This document shows positions 17,139 through 27,051 of a stretch of 64,000 nucleotides of DNA, one piece after another. This DNA is from DATFVA01 sp963800255 (lineage in GTDB: Bacteria; Bacteroidota; Ignavibacteria; Ignavibacteriales; Ignavibacteriaceae), in the NCBI GenBank assembly GCA_963800255.1, contig CAWDAK010000001.1, positions 1 through 64,000 of the forward strand, written 5' to 3'. Position 1 is the stretch's first letter. Every line of letters begins with the position of its first letter. The notes under the pieces were generated by a model that worked only from the letters and a program-made list of their open reading frames with translations, did no database searches and was not told the DNA's origin. Both the position numbers and the translations under genes were made by a program.

Positions 17139-18482
17139 ATGAGTTCCTGGGGTATAATAGGAGGCGGTATACTTGGAATGACACTGGCTCACAGGCTGGC
17201 CAGTATGGGTCAACAGGTTACAATCTTTGAAGCCGGACCTTTTCCTGGAGGACTCCTGGAAACAAATAAACTTAAAAAATATGAATGGGACAGCTTTTAT
17301 CACGTTATACTAAAATCTGATTCTCATTTAAGATCTTTATTAAGGGAAATTGATCCTGATCTGGAAATAAATTGGGTTGAGACAAAAACCGGGTTCCACT
17401 GGAATGGTGATTCCTATTCAATGTCCAATATTTTTGAATTCATGAAATTTCCGCCTCTCAATGTGATTGATAAGATAAGGCTGGCTATTACAATACTGTA
17501 TGCTTCCAGGGAAAAAAACTGGAGGAGATTAGAAAAAATTTCACTTGAAGATTGGTTATTAAAATTGTCAGGCAGAAATACATACAATAAAATTTGGGTG
17601 CCTTTATTAAGAGCAAAACTAGGTGAAAATTACAAAATCTCTTCAGCGGTATTTATTTGGGCTACAATCCAGAGAATGTATGCTGCACGGAAATCCGGGT
17701 TAAAAAAAGAAATGTTCGGGTATGTAAACGGAGGTTATAAAGAAATAATAACAAAATTCCTTGAAAGACTTGACAGGGATGCTGTAATTATAAAAACCGG
17801 GCATGGGGTAACAAACGTTTTACACCACAATAATGGAACAATAACGGTCACGTTCAGAAATGGAACCACAGCTGACCTGGATCGGGTAATATTAACGATT
17901 CCATCTGAGTATATACCCGAAGTTTGTCCGCTTCTTTCAGCAGACGAAAAGTTGAAGCACAATAAGATCAGGTACCTTGGCGTTATCTGTGTATCTGTCC
18001 TTCTGAAAAAACCTTTATCTGGATTTTATGTTACCAATATCCTGGATGAAAACATTCCGTTTACCGGGGTTATTGAAATGACAGCCTTGGTGAACAAATC
18101 AAAATTCGACGGAAATACCCTGGTATACTTACCCCAATATATTAACTCAGACGATAAAGATTTTGCTTTAACAGATGAGGATATTAAATTCAAATTTCTT
18201 GGCGCTTTACTGAAAATGTACCCGGAAATAAAAAAAGAAGATATACTTGCTGCGGAAGTTTCAAAAGCCAAAAATGTATTTGCTTTACCGACATTAAGTT
18301 ATTCTCAGAATTTACCGCCTATCCAAACGTCTATACCTGGATTGTATGTGATTAATTCTGCCCAGATCGTAAACGGAACGCTTAACGTAAATGAAACAAT
18401 CAGCCTCGCAGATTACGGGCTAAAAAGGATCCTAAATCGGGATATAACTAAAAACCTGACCTTAGAAACAGCGGAAATGTAG
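17139..18482 (+). CDS. FAD-dependent oxidoreductase (amine-oxidase/UDP-galactopyranose-mutase-like)
   Basis: 447 residues. The N-terminal dinucleotide-binding motif is IGGGILGMTLAHRLASMG with an acidic strand end IFEAGPFPGGL. The C-terminal FAD contact region is IPGLYVINSAQIVNGTLNVNETISLAD. Middle region VPLLRAKLGENY and GGYKEIITKFLERL resemble protoporphyrinogen-oxidase-like proteins common in glycan loci. The substrate is not predictable. It sits between a sugar dehydrogenase and a GtrA protein (1-base spacing after the stop at 18482), suggesting a role in sugar or lipid-linked precursor modification. Confidence 0.85.
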   Translation: MSSWGIIGGGILGMTLAHRLASMGQQVTIFEAGPFPGGLLETNKLKKYEWDSFYHVILKSDSHLRSLLREIDPDLEINWVETKTGFHWNGDSYSMSNIFEFMKFPPLNVIDKIRLAITILYASREKNWRRLEKISLEDWLLKLSGRNTYNKIWVPLLRAKLGENYKISSAVFIWATIQRMYAARKSGLKKEMFGYVNGGYKEIITKFLERLDRDAVIIKTGHGVTNVLHHNNGTITVTFRNGTTADLDRVILTIPSEYIPEVCPLLSADEKLKHNKIRYLGVICVSVLLKKPLSGFYVTNILDENIPFTGVIEMTALVNKSKFDGNTLVYLPQYINSDDKDFALTDEDIKFKFLGALLKMYPEIKKEDILAAEVSKAKNVFALPTLSYSQNLPPIQTSIPGLYVINSAQIVNGTLNVNETISLADYGLKRILNRDITKNLTLETAEM

Positions 18483-18483
18483 T

Positions 18484-18915
18484 ATGAACGGGATACAATT
18501 CATTTCAGGATATTTTAATAAAAACACTGTTACTGATTCATTGCACAGGCAGTTTGTACTTTACCTCATTTCAGGTGGAATTTGTTTTGTTATCGATATG
18601 GCTATCCTGTTATTCCTGGTTGAATTCATAAAAATAAATGTTAACATCGCTAACTGTATCTCAGTACTTACAGCTACATATGCAGCTTACCTCTTAAATG
18701 TAAAATTTGTTTTCAGGAATGGAAAATTCGGCCTTAAGACAGAGATCTCTTTCTTCTATATCTTTTCCACCGTAGGTTTTTTTCTTAACGCTCTCTTATT
18801 GTATATGCTGGTTGACTTCTGGAACATGTGGTATGTGCCGGCTAAGATTCTTATAACAATCACAATTGCGCTATTCAATTTCACCACGCGTAAATATTTT
18901 ATTTTTTCAAAATAA
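18484..18915 (+). CDS. GtrA family membrane protein
   Basis: 143 residues with four transmembrane helices. QFVLYLISGGICFVIDMAILLFLV is the typical GtrA first helix; NCISVLTATYAAYLLNVKFVF and the final NFTTRKYFIF are also family features. GtrA proteins are thought to flip polyprenyl-phosphate-linked sugars across the inner membrane, working with a GtrB-type glycosyltransferase. A suitable partner, the GT2 at 19963-21057, lies two genes downstream. Confidence 0.88.
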   Translation: MNGIQFISGYFNKNTVTDSLHRQFVLYLISGGICFVIDMAILLFLVEFIKINVNIANCISVLTATYAAYLLNVKFVFRNGKFGLKTEISFFYIFSTVGFFLNALLLYMLVDFWNMWYVPAKILITITIALFNFTTRKYFIFSK

Positions 18916-18932
18916 AGACATCCCTTTCGTTT

Positions 18933-19976
18933 ATGAGTAGTTTGTCCCGCAGGAAATCATCCTGCAGTATTTCACTTGATCTCGATAACCTATGGTCATA
19001 CCTGAAAATACATGGCAATGATGCATGGCAATCATATCCATCTTATCTGAATATCTTCATTCCTTATGTATTGAAAGTATTAAATGACCTGGATTTGACG
19101 ATATCATTTTTCGTAGTTGGAAAAGATGCAGATCAGAAGGGAAATGAAGAACCGCTGCAGAGGATAAGCACAGAAAAACATGAGATATGCAACCATTCTT
19201 ACAATCATGATTCCTGGATGCACCTGTTATCAAAAGAAATAATAAAGAAGGAAATATTGGATGCGGAAGAAGCAATATTAAGAGTGAGCGGTCAAAAAAC
19301 CTCTGGATTTAGAAGCCCCGGGTTTAGCTGGAGCAGCCGCGTACTGGAGACATTATCCGATCTTGATTATGAATATGATGCTTCCACCCTGCCTACTTTT
19401 ATTGGTCCCCTCGCAAGACTTTATTATTTCAAGACAGCGAACCTGACAAAGGAAGAGAGGCAGGACAGGCGGGAATTATTCGGGAGTTTTTCGAATGGTT
19501 TACTTCCGGTAAAACCTTATAACTGGAATTTGAACTATGGTAAGCATCTTTTAGAAATCCCGGTTAGTACGATACCCTTTATTAAAATCCCGTTCCATCT
19601 CAGCTATCTTATTTATTTAAATAATATTTCCCCTTTGCTTATGAAAGCATACCTCAATACGGCAATAAATTTATGTCTTCTTACTAAAACAGAACCGAGC
19701 TTTCTGCTGCATCCTCTTGATTTAATAGGCGGCGACCAGATAAAGGAACTCGCCTTTTTTCCGGGGATGAATGTTAACAGTCACCAGAAGACAAAAATAT
19801 TTATAGAGGTTATAAACCAGCTTCGAAACAGTTTTGAAATGGTAACTATGGGAAATTTCGTTAAAAGTATCCAGACAATAAAAAATATTAAAAGCAAAAA
19901 TATAGAATCTTCCACGTTAATACGGCCTATAAACTCACCATCACAAAAAAGGGAAAAAGTTCATGGAATTAAATGA
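18933..19976 (+). CDS. Polysaccharide deacetylase (NodB homology)
   Basis: 347 residues. NodB-type core: SISLDLDNLW (motif 1, first Asp pair), EICNHSYNHDSW (motif 2, the metal-binding H-x3-H), GFRSPGFSWSSRVLE (motif 3) and SFLLHPLDLIGG (motif 5-like, with His). These enzymes remove N- or O-acetyl groups from glycans using a divalent metal. No signal peptide is seen, so it may act on cytoplasmic lipid-linked intermediates. Overlaps the following glycosyltransferase by 14 bases. Confidence 0.85.
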   Translation: MSSLSRRKSSCSISLDLDNLWSYLKIHGNDAWQSYPSYLNIFIPYVLKVLNDLDLTISFFVVGKDADQKGNEEPLQRISTEKHEICNHSYNHDSWMHLLSKEIIKKEILDAEEAILRVSGQKTSGFRSPGFSWSSRVLETLSDLDYEYDASTLPTFIGPLARLYYFKTANLTKEERQDRRELFGSFSNGLLPVKPYNWNLNYGKHLLEIPVSTIPFIKIPFHLSYLIYLNNISPLLMKAYLNTAINLCLLTKTEPSFLLHPLDLIGGDQIKELAFFPGMNVNSHQKTKIFIEVINQLRNSFEMVTMGNFVKSIQTIKNIKSKNIESSTLIRPINSPSQKREKVHGIK

Positions 19977-21057
19977 AAGAAAGGTACTTGTTTCAATAAT
20001 TATTCCTGCTTATAACGAAGAAGCAGTTTTTATCCAGAACCTGTCATCCATATGCAAATATTTGAAGTCTATCGAAAATAAGTACAGCTGGGAAATCATT
20101 ATAGTGGATGATGGAAGTACAGATAATACTAAAATGTTGGCCGATGAATATGCAGCTGAGTGGCCTAATATTTTCGTATATCATCATAAATACAACCGGA
20201 TGCTTGGTAACGCACTTAAAACGGGCTTCAAACATTGCACAGGAGATTATATTATTACCCTTGATATGGATCTGAGTTACTCACCGGATCATATAGAAAG
20301 GCTCCTGGAAGAAATAAATGAAAGTGAAGCACAGGTTGTAATTGCATCACCCTATATGAAGGGTGGAAAAATATCAAATGTGCCCTTCCTGAGAAAGCTT
20401 TTAAGCCGCGCTTTGAATTTCTTCTTAACACTCATCGTACATAAAAATATACACACATTTACAGGCATGGTTCGAATATACGAGAGAAAGTTTATTAACC
20501 GCCTAGATCTTAAATCCTCCGGTTTTGAGATCAATCCTGAAATTTTATATAAATCACTCCTGCTTAGAGCAAGGATCGTAGAGATCCCCGCTCATCTTGA
20601 CTGGAGCCTGCAGAACAGAGTGGGAGGTAAAAGGGTTTCGAACATCAGGCTTGTAAGAGGGATACTCAACGGGCTGATGTCAGGCTTCATCTTTCGTCCT
20701 TACTTTTATTTCATTCTCATAGGGTCGGCTTTATTAATTCTTTCCCTTTACGTGATAGTCTGGATATTCATAAATACCTTTTATGTATATGCTGATCTTC
20801 CTTCTGTAGCAGGTTCTTTTGACGGCACCTTCTCAGAGGCAGTGAAGATAGTTTTTCAAGAACGTCCTTATTCATTCATCGTAGGAGGAATTTCTTTAAT
20901 AATATCCCTCCAGTTTTTAAGTCTGGGATTCCTCTCCTTTCAGAGCAAAAGGTACTTCGATGAGCTGTTCCATATTAATACAAGCATTCTGAGGAAAGCA
21001 GCAGATATTGTCGAAGAAACGGACAAACATCAGACTTATAATACTTTTGATTATTAG
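19963..21057 (+). CDS. Family 2 glycosyltransferase, dolichyl-phosphate-mannose-synthase/GtrB-like
   Basis: 364 residues. N-terminal GT-A domain: SIIIPAYNEEAVF, IIIVDDGSTDNT (nucleotide binding), TLDMDLSYSPDHI (metal-binding D-x-D) and MVRIYERKFINRL. Two C-terminal membrane helices follow (YFYFILIGSALLILSLYVIVWIF and IVGGISLIISLQFLSLGFL). This architecture transfers a sugar to undecaprenyl phosphate; the product would be flipped by GtrA (18484-18915) and used by the membrane transferase downstream. Confidence 0.9.
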   Translation: MELNERKVLVSIIIPAYNEEAVFIQNLSSICKYLKSIENKYSWEIIIVDDGSTDNTKMLADEYAAEWPNIFVYHHKYNRMLGNALKTGFKHCTGDYIITLDMDLSYSPDHIERLLEEINESEAQVVIASPYMKGGKISNVPFLRKLLSRALNFFLTLIVHKNIHTFTGMVRIYERKFINRLDLKSSGFEINPEILYKSLLLRARIVEIPAHLDWSLQNRVGGKRVSNIRLVRGILNGLMSGFIFRPYFYFILIGSALLILSLYVIVWIFINTFYVYADLPSVAGSFDGTFSEAVKIVFQERPYSFIVGGISLIISLQFLSLGFLSFQSKRYFDELFHINTSILRKAADIVEETDKHQTYNTFDY

Positions 21058-21073
21058 TATCTGAAAAAAGAAT

Positions 21074-22309
21074 ATGAAAAATCTAAAACAGTGGTATTCG
21101 GGGTTAAATATTTATTACAGGTTAATACCTTTTTTACTTCTTTATATATCAATCATCCTGATATTCAACAAGAACGATTTCGTAAGTGACGAGGATAGGT
21201 ACTTTGCGTTTGCAAACAACATCATTAATGGCAACCTATCGGTGCAGTATGCCGATGTTAACCTATTAGGAGGACCGGGATATCCGCTCTTCCTGGTACC
21301 TTTTCAGGTTTTGAATCTGCCTCTTATATTTTTAAAACTTCCTAATGCGTTTCTCCTCTATTTCTCACTTGTTATTGTTTATAAAACTATGTGTTTTTAT
21401 TCACCTCAGGGTAAAGCATTTTTATTTACAACACTTTTAGGATTGTACTATCCCATTTTCGAAATGCTGCCAAGATTATTGACAGAATGCCTGACCTGGT
21501 TTTTAATAAGTCTGTTGAGCTACCTTTTTATAAAAAGCTATCATAATAACTCCTGGAAAATGAGTTTTCTCACTGCATTTGTATTAGCATACCTGGTTAT
21601 TACCAAGGTGATTTTTGGATATGTAATTTTCACGATGTTGGCTCTTTCAGTTGTATTGTTTCTCATACCGAAATCCCGTAGAAGGGCAAAGCATTACGCG
21701 GCGGTTTTTTTATTATCATTGACTTTCTGTCTGCCCTGGCTGCTTTATACCTATAGCCTGACAGGAATACCTTTCTATTGGGCATCTTGCGGGAGCAATT
21801 CCTTATATACGATGAGCTCACCGTATGAAAATGAATTAGGAGATTGGCAGACTGATTCCGCCCTCACCGCAAACCCGAATCATAGAGCATTCATGCAGGG
21901 TTTGGCTAATTTAACACCTGGGGAAATGGATAAGGCCTATTATGATGCTGCGATAAATAACATAAGAGCGCACCCGATAAAATTTACCTCTAACTGGATG
22001 GCTAACATAGGAAGGCTTTTATTCTCCTATCCGTATTCATTTACTGATCAATCAATAAAAACTTATTTCATTCTTACTCCGAATATGTTTGTAGTCGTAC
22101 TTCTTGTTTTAACCTTACCGGTGAGTATCAGGCACTTTAGGAGATTCCCTGAAGAATTAATCCTGCTTTTCATTTTTGTATTTATTTATCTCTCCGGAAG
22201 TACGCTTGTAAGCGGATTCCGTAGGATTTTTTATATATCGATGCCCTTCTGGTTACTCTATTTTTCTTTTGTTTTCAATAATATCATTTTGATCAAAATC
22301 AGGAAATAA
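21074..22309 (+). CDS. Polytopic membrane glycosyltransferase, GT39/ArnT-like
   Basis: 411 residues, about ten transmembrane helices. An acidic pair just after helix 1 (FVSDEDRYFAFANNI) fits the catalytic Asp-containing first periplasmic loop of GT-C enzymes, followed by NLLGGPGYPLFLVPFQ. Such enzymes use polyprenyl-phosphate sugars as donors, matching the GT2/GtrA pair upstream. The acceptor is unknown. Confidence 0.75.
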   Translation: MKNLKQWYSGLNIYYRLIPFLLLYISIILIFNKNDFVSDEDRYFAFANNIINGNLSVQYADVNLLGGPGYPLFLVPFQVLNLPLIFLKLPNAFLLYFSLVIVYKTMCFYSPQGKAFLFTTLLGLYYPIFEMLPRLLTECLTWFLISLLSYLFIKSYHNNSWKMSFLTAFVLAYLVITKVIFGYVIFTMLALSVVLFLIPKSRRRAKHYAAVFLLSLTFCLPWLLYTYSLTGIPFYWASCGSNSLYTMSSPYENELGDWQTDSALTANPNHRAFMQGLANLTPGEMDKAYYDAAINNIRAHPIKFTSNWMANIGRLLFSYPYSFTDQSIKTYFILTPNMFVVVLLVLTLPVSIRHFRRFPEELILLFIFVFIYLSGSTLVSGFRRIFYISMPFWLLYFSFVFNNIILIKIRK

Positions 22310-22331
22310 GGTAATTATTTGAACGGTTATT

Positions 22332-23183
22332 ATGTTTAAAAAACTACTTCCAACATGGTTTAAGAAAAAAATCAGGTGGTTTGTTTATCCGCCCAATATC
22401 AGGGATCAGGAAAAGTCATTGGGTTTATATTTATTAAAGAAAACAAAGGATTATTGCCGGACAGTAGGAGGCATTCCTGAGTCGCTGGATAATAAAAAAG
22501 TAATGAATATTATAAAAAAACAGGATAATCTTATTGTTTTTAGTGAGATACATCAATATCTGCAGACAGCTTTTATGCCGGAATATGAGAAAAATTTATA
22601 TGAGTATTATAAACAGCAACAGTACTTGATACTGCTCAATTTCCTTAGCTATCCATTTTGGGGCCCGGGCTGTCTTACATCTTATACCGAACCATATGTT
22701 GAAGCAGCTAAAAGAAATGATTCGCTTCATATCCTGAACTACGGAGCAGGAATACCGTTTGGTTTAATCAATGCATTGCAAAAATTTCCGGAAAAAATTA
22801 AATCATTTACACTCGTTGACATGGATATAATCCATACAGATCTAGTTGAATATATCTTATCGGATCTTTGGAAAGGTAAAAAAATTGATTATATAAAAAT
22901 CACAGACCCAGATTCACTTCCGGATTTCGGAGAACGAAAATTTAACTTTATATATGGGAAAGATATTTTTGAGCATCTTTGTGAACCCGATGTTCATTTA
23001 CGAAATATGTTGGATAAATCAGAAGCGCACTGCAGCTGTTATTTTGATTTTAATGATCATGGGGAAAAATATCTTCAACATATCAGCCCCGAACTGAGTT
23101 TCCTGAACGATATTCTTAAAGAATACTCATTTCAATTCAAAGGAAAAATTAACAAGATGACCGAATTTACCAGGTCCAATTAA
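22332..23183 (+). CDS. Methyltransferase-like protein
   Basis: 283 residues. The central part resembles a class I SAM-dependent fold: HILNYGAGIPFGLINAL in place of the glycine-rich motif I, FTLVDMDIIHTDLVEYI (acidic residue of strand 2) and FNFIYGKDIFEHLCEPDVHLRNML (motif resembling post-II). N-terminal 120 residues are helical and unrecognised. No membrane segment. It probably modifies a sugar or a carrier-linked glycan; activity is inferred from fold only. Confidence 0.6.
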   Translation: MFKKLLPTWFKKKIRWFVYPPNIRDQEKSLGLYLLKKTKDYCRTVGGIPESLDNKKVMNIIKKQDNLIVFSEIHQYLQTAFMPEYEKNLYEYYKQQQYLILLNFLSYPFWGPGCLTSYTEPYVEAAKRNDSLHILNYGAGIPFGLINALQKFPEKIKSFTLVDMDIIHTDLVEYILSDLWKGKKIDYIKITDPDSLPDFGERKFNFIYGKDIFEHLCEPDVHLRNMLDKSEAHCSCYFDFNDHGEKYLQHISPELSFLNDILKEYSFQFKGKINKMTEFTRSN

Positions 23184-23228
23184 TTTTTCAGCAAACGAAA
23201 ACTATACAACTTATTAAAGGATAACATT

Positions 23229-24302
23229 ATGAAAAGCATATTAATAACAGGTTCATCGGGCTTAATTGGGTCGGAAGTCTGCATATTCTTTCATGATTTG
23301 AACTGGCAGGTACATGGTGTAGATAATAATCAGAGAGAAGTATTTTTCGGACCTCAGGGAAATACACGCTGGAATCAGATGAAATTGCAGCAGGAACTTA
23401 AAAACTTTCAGCGTCATGAAATTGATATAAGAGACAGAGATGGAATCTTGAATTTGGTTAAAGAATTAAAACCTGATGCTATTGTCCATACTGCTGCTCA
23501 GCCAAGTCACGACCGGGCCGCTGATATTCCTTTTGATGACTTTGAAACCAATGCAATCGGAACACTGAATTTACTGGAGGCAGTAAGAAGATCCTGCCCG
23601 GAATCCCCTTTTGTTCATATGTCAACTAATAAGGTTTACGGTGATGCACCAAATGAATTAAACCTGCTGGAACTTGAAACGCGGTACGAATATGCTGATG
23701 AACAATACAAAAACGGGATACCCGAGACGTTCAGAATTGACCAGAGCAAGCATTCCTTGTTCGGTGCATCCAAAGTTGCGGGTGACATCCTCGTGCAGGA
23801 ATACGGCAGGTATTTCGGTATACCTTCCTGTGTATTACGCGGGGGCTGTCTTACCGGGCCTAATCACTCAGGCGTAGAATTACATGGATTCCTAAGTTAT
23901 CTGGTAAAATGCAATGTGGAGGGAATCAAGTACAATATTTACGGATATAAAGGGAAACAGGTAAGAGACAACATACATTCCTATGATGTAGCAAGATTTA
24001 TTGAAGAGTTTATAAATAAACCGCGTGTTGCCGAAGTTTATAATCTCGGAGGCGGGAAAGGCAATACCTGTTCCATCTGGGAAGCATTCAGTATGACCGA
24101 AGCTATGACTGGCAAGAAAATGAACTATGAATATTTTGATAAGAATCGCATTGGAGATCATATCTGTTACTACAGTGATTTAAGAAAAATGATGAATCAT
24201 TATCCAGAATGGAGAATAACAAAATCTCTTAACGATATCATTAAAGAAATATCGAACTCCTGGCTTAATAAAACGCATGAAGAAACAGTGAGTGCAACGT
24301 AA
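23229..24302 (+). CDS. NAD-dependent epimerase/dehydratase, CDP-paratose 2-epimerase-like
   Basis: 357 residues, extended SDR fold. NAD-binding motif is ITGSSGLIGSE; HTAAQPSHDRAADIPFDDF and STNKVYGDAPN follow the tyvelose-epimerase (RfbE) pattern, and RGGCLTGPNHSG and GYKGKQVRDNIHSYDV the C-terminal pattern. The usual catalytic Tyr-x3-Lys reads F178GASK182, so the general-base Tyr is Phe. I recall the same FGASK variant in related proteins, implying a distinct subfamily rather than a random loss. The reaction may therefore differ from standard 2-epimerisation. Confidence 0.85.
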   Translation: MKSILITGSSGLIGSEVCIFFHDLNWQVHGVDNNQREVFFGPQGNTRWNQMKLQQELKNFQRHEIDIRDRDGILNLVKELKPDAIVHTAAQPSHDRAADIPFDDFETNAIGTLNLLEAVRRSCPESPFVHMSTNKVYGDAPNELNLLELETRYEYADEQYKNGIPETFRIDQSKHSLFGASKVAGDILVQEYGRYFGIPSCVLRGGCLTGPNHSGVELHGFLSYLVKCNVEGIKYNIYGYKGKQVRDNIHSYDVARFIEEFINKPRVAEVYNLGGGKGNTCSIWEAFSMTEAMTGKKMNYEYFDKNRIGDHICYYSDLRKMMNHYPEWRITKSLNDIIKEISNSWLNKTHEETVSAT

Positions 24303-24340
24303 TGATTCTGTTATACCGGCAATCCATTATTTATACATAG

Positions 24341-25711
24341 ATGAAGATGCAGACATTATCCTTTCTAGGAATTAAGGATTTTTTTTCAAAGGGTCATGAA
24401 AGAACCATTAAGGCGAAAAAACACATTGCAGCTTCTTTTATTTTAAGAATCGGCAGTGTTTTAACAAGTTTATTAATAGTTCCCATGACCCTTCATTACC
24501 TGGATACGGTGAATTATGGAGTCTGGCTGACACTTATCTCTATAGTAGGCTGGATTGAGTTATTTGACGTGGGATTGGGTAATGGTTTAAGAAATAAATT
24601 CGCAGAGGCATTAGCAAATAATAACAAAATCCTCGCAAAAAAATATGTTAGCACTACTTATGCAATCGTTACCCTGGCGGCTTCCGTTTTGTTCCTTTTA
24701 TTCCTGGCAGTAAATCCTTTTGTCAACTGGACAGCAGTCTTAAATACAGAAGCAGGACTAAATAACGACCTGCGAATAGTTGCATTAATTATCGCTGCAG
24801 TATTCAACTTAAGATTTATTTCCCAGTTAATAAATATGATCTTTATGGCTGATCAACGGCCGGCACTTAAAAACTTTTCATTATTTCTTTCGAACCTACT
24901 TTCTCTAATAGTTATCTATATCCTTACATTAATCAGCCAAGGTTCACTTATATATTTAACTATAACGCTGGGTTTATATCCTGTTATTTTAATAGGTATA
25001 TCCCTGGTTTATTTCAGGAGAGATTACAAAGACTATAAACCCAGCTTCAGATTCATTGAACTGGGACTGATAAAAGATTTGACAAACCTGGGCTTAAAAT
25101 TTTTCATCATCCAGATATCAAGTCTGATACTTTTTACTACAGATAACCTGATAATATCCCAGCTATACGGTCCTTCTGAGGTTACGCCCTATTTTATTGC
25201 TTACAAATACTTCGGTATTTCAACTTTTATCTTTATGAGCATAAATCTCCCCTTCTGGTCGGCATATACCGAGGCATTTCAAAAAAAAGACTTTGAATGG
25301 ATTAAAAATATAAACAAGAAGTTAAAATACACCTGGGCAGTTATTTCAGTATTCAGCCTGTTCCTCCTTCTATTTTCAGGTTACATATATCATATATGGA
25401 TTGGCGATACGATTTATATACCATTCATACTTTCCCTTGTAATGTTCTTGTATTTTATTGAACACAATTTTGCAAGCATTTACTTGATATTTATAAATGG
25501 AGTTGGAAAGATAAAACTTCAAACAATTTTTGCTGTATTTGCAGGCTTACTAAATATTCCTCTCTCGATCTTCCTGGCAAAGTACTGCAATTTCGGTGTA
25601 GTCGGAGTAATTATGGCTACAGCAATCTGCTTTCTGTACGGCCCTGTAATTGCATTAATTCAGTATAAAAAGATTATAAATTATACAGCCACAGGGATAT
25701 GGAATTCATAA
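24341..25711 (+). CDS. wzx: Wzx-like oligosaccharide flippase
   Basis: 456 residues with about twelve membrane helices (for example IAASFILRIGSVLTSLLIVPMT, YGVWLTLISIVGWIELFDVGLGNGLRN). The opening helix pair and the DVGLGNGLRNKFAEA loop are typical of the polysaccharide transporter family in the MVF/MATE group. It flips undecaprenyl-linked repeat units to the periplasm. It lies directly before the broken Wzy-like polymerase, as expected of a Wzx/Wzy pathway. Confidence 0.88.
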   Translation: MKMQTLSFLGIKDFFSKGHERTIKAKKHIAASFILRIGSVLTSLLIVPMTLHYLDTVNYGVWLTLISIVGWIELFDVGLGNGLRNKFAEALANNNKILAKKYVSTTYAIVTLAASVLFLLFLAVNPFVNWTAVLNTEAGLNNDLRIVALIIAAVFNLRFISQLINMIFMADQRPALKNFSLFLSNLLSLIVIYILTLISQGSLIYLTITLGLYPVILIGISLVYFRRDYKDYKPSFRFIELGLIKDLTNLGLKFFIIQISSLILFTTDNLIISQLYGPSEVTPYFIAYKYFGISTFIFMSINLPFWSAYTEAFQKKDFEWIKNINKKLKYTWAVISVFSLFLLLFSGYIYHIWIGDTIYIPFILSLVMFLYFIEHNFASIYLIFINGVGKIKLQTIFAVFAGLLNIPLSIFLAKYCNFGVVGVIMATAICFLYGPVIALIQYKKIINYTATGIWNS

Positions 25712-25746
25712 ATATTATAAAAATAAATTATACTCAATAAGAGAAT

Positions 25747-27018
25747 ATGGCAAATTTTCAACAAATTTCCCGCCAATCAGTTGTACCTCAATTACACTTT
25801 AACATTTTTACTTATCGCTCTTTCAGGAATAGATTTTTTCCAGGGTGATTTATATATGCTGATCGGATTTATATTCGTAGGTAGTGTCTTTATAATAAAA
25901 AAAATAAAAATAGATAAATTTATCATCTTTTTGCCACCGCATTTATTATTTTATTTGTTTGCCAATCGGTTTATGATCGAAGTATGCCATATATAACACA
26001 AACCGGCTTTTTAATCCGCATACTAAGTGGATATTTCACTATTAAAATAGTGGGGAAAGATTTTCCAAAATTTTACGTGAATATTTTAATAATGTTTACA
26101 TCATAAGCTTTATCTTTTATGTTCCCATCTGTATTTCGCCCGAATTTGAACAGTATTTGATCCATAATGTTGCACCACTATTCGCACATTTTAATTATTC
26201 CACGGATATATATCAGCCCAATCCTCAATTTATTATTTATACTTTAGATACTGTAAGAAACATCAGTCTGATACCAAGGAATTCAGGTCCTTTTTGGGAA
26301 CCAGGTGCTTTTTCCGGTTATTTAATAATTGCACTGATTTTTAATACAATAACTTCAGGCAATAAGATTAATGAAAAGTGCGGAACATATTGATTTTAGC
26401 ATTATTAACCACGATATCGACATCTGGATATTTAGCCCTTGGCATCTTATTATTTTCATACTATTTACTTAATGCAGAAGATTTGTTCAAGAAATTGCTA
26501 TTAGCATTTGGATTTCAATCTTATTTTTTACGGATATACACAACTAGAATTTCTCGGGGATAAAATTGATAAGGATATCAAATATTCATTAAGTGCATCA
26601 CCTGAAAGGTTGTTCCCTAATAGATTTGTTGGTGCCATACTGGATTTGAAAACACTCAGTAAAGATCCTGTAATTGGCACAGGTTTAGTGCCCAAAGAAT
26701 ATAATACATCACAAATGAAAATGGATTAATCACCGAACAAATGGAATAACATACCTTGCCTCTCAACTAGGTATAATAATGTTTTTAGGTTATTTCTATT
26801 TAATGTATCGATCATTTTATTCATTATGTGTGGTAAATAATATCAAGACATCATTTTCAATTTTTATTTTAATATCAATTTTTACTATTGGTTTTTCAGA
26901 ACTTTATTTCAGCACAACCATTTTCATTTCATTTATTTCATTAAATTTTTTATACTTTGATTCTTTTCTATCTCCAAGCCAGATCCAGCAAAGCCAGATT
27001 AATACTTTCCGCAAATGA
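25747..27018 (+). pseudogene. wzy: Wzy-like O-antigen polymerase, heavily frameshifted
   Basis: Successive frames (25781-25996, 26157-26393, 26378-26563, 26508-26729, 26779-27018, plus stretches between) encode hydrophobic helices that together make one polytopic protein of about 420 residues. The best motif is RNSGPFWEPGAFSGYLIIALIFN, the F-x-EPG element of O-antigen polymerases. An ATG at 25747 (MANF) probably starts it, with the first frame slip within ten codons. At least five slips are needed. Wzy genes are naturally the most variable in such loci, and the DNA is notably AT-rich. Whether it is dead or just mis-sequenced cannot be told from one sequence. Confidence 0.7.
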
Positions 27019-27051
27019 GAGCAATTCACTTAACAATGATAATTACTAAAT

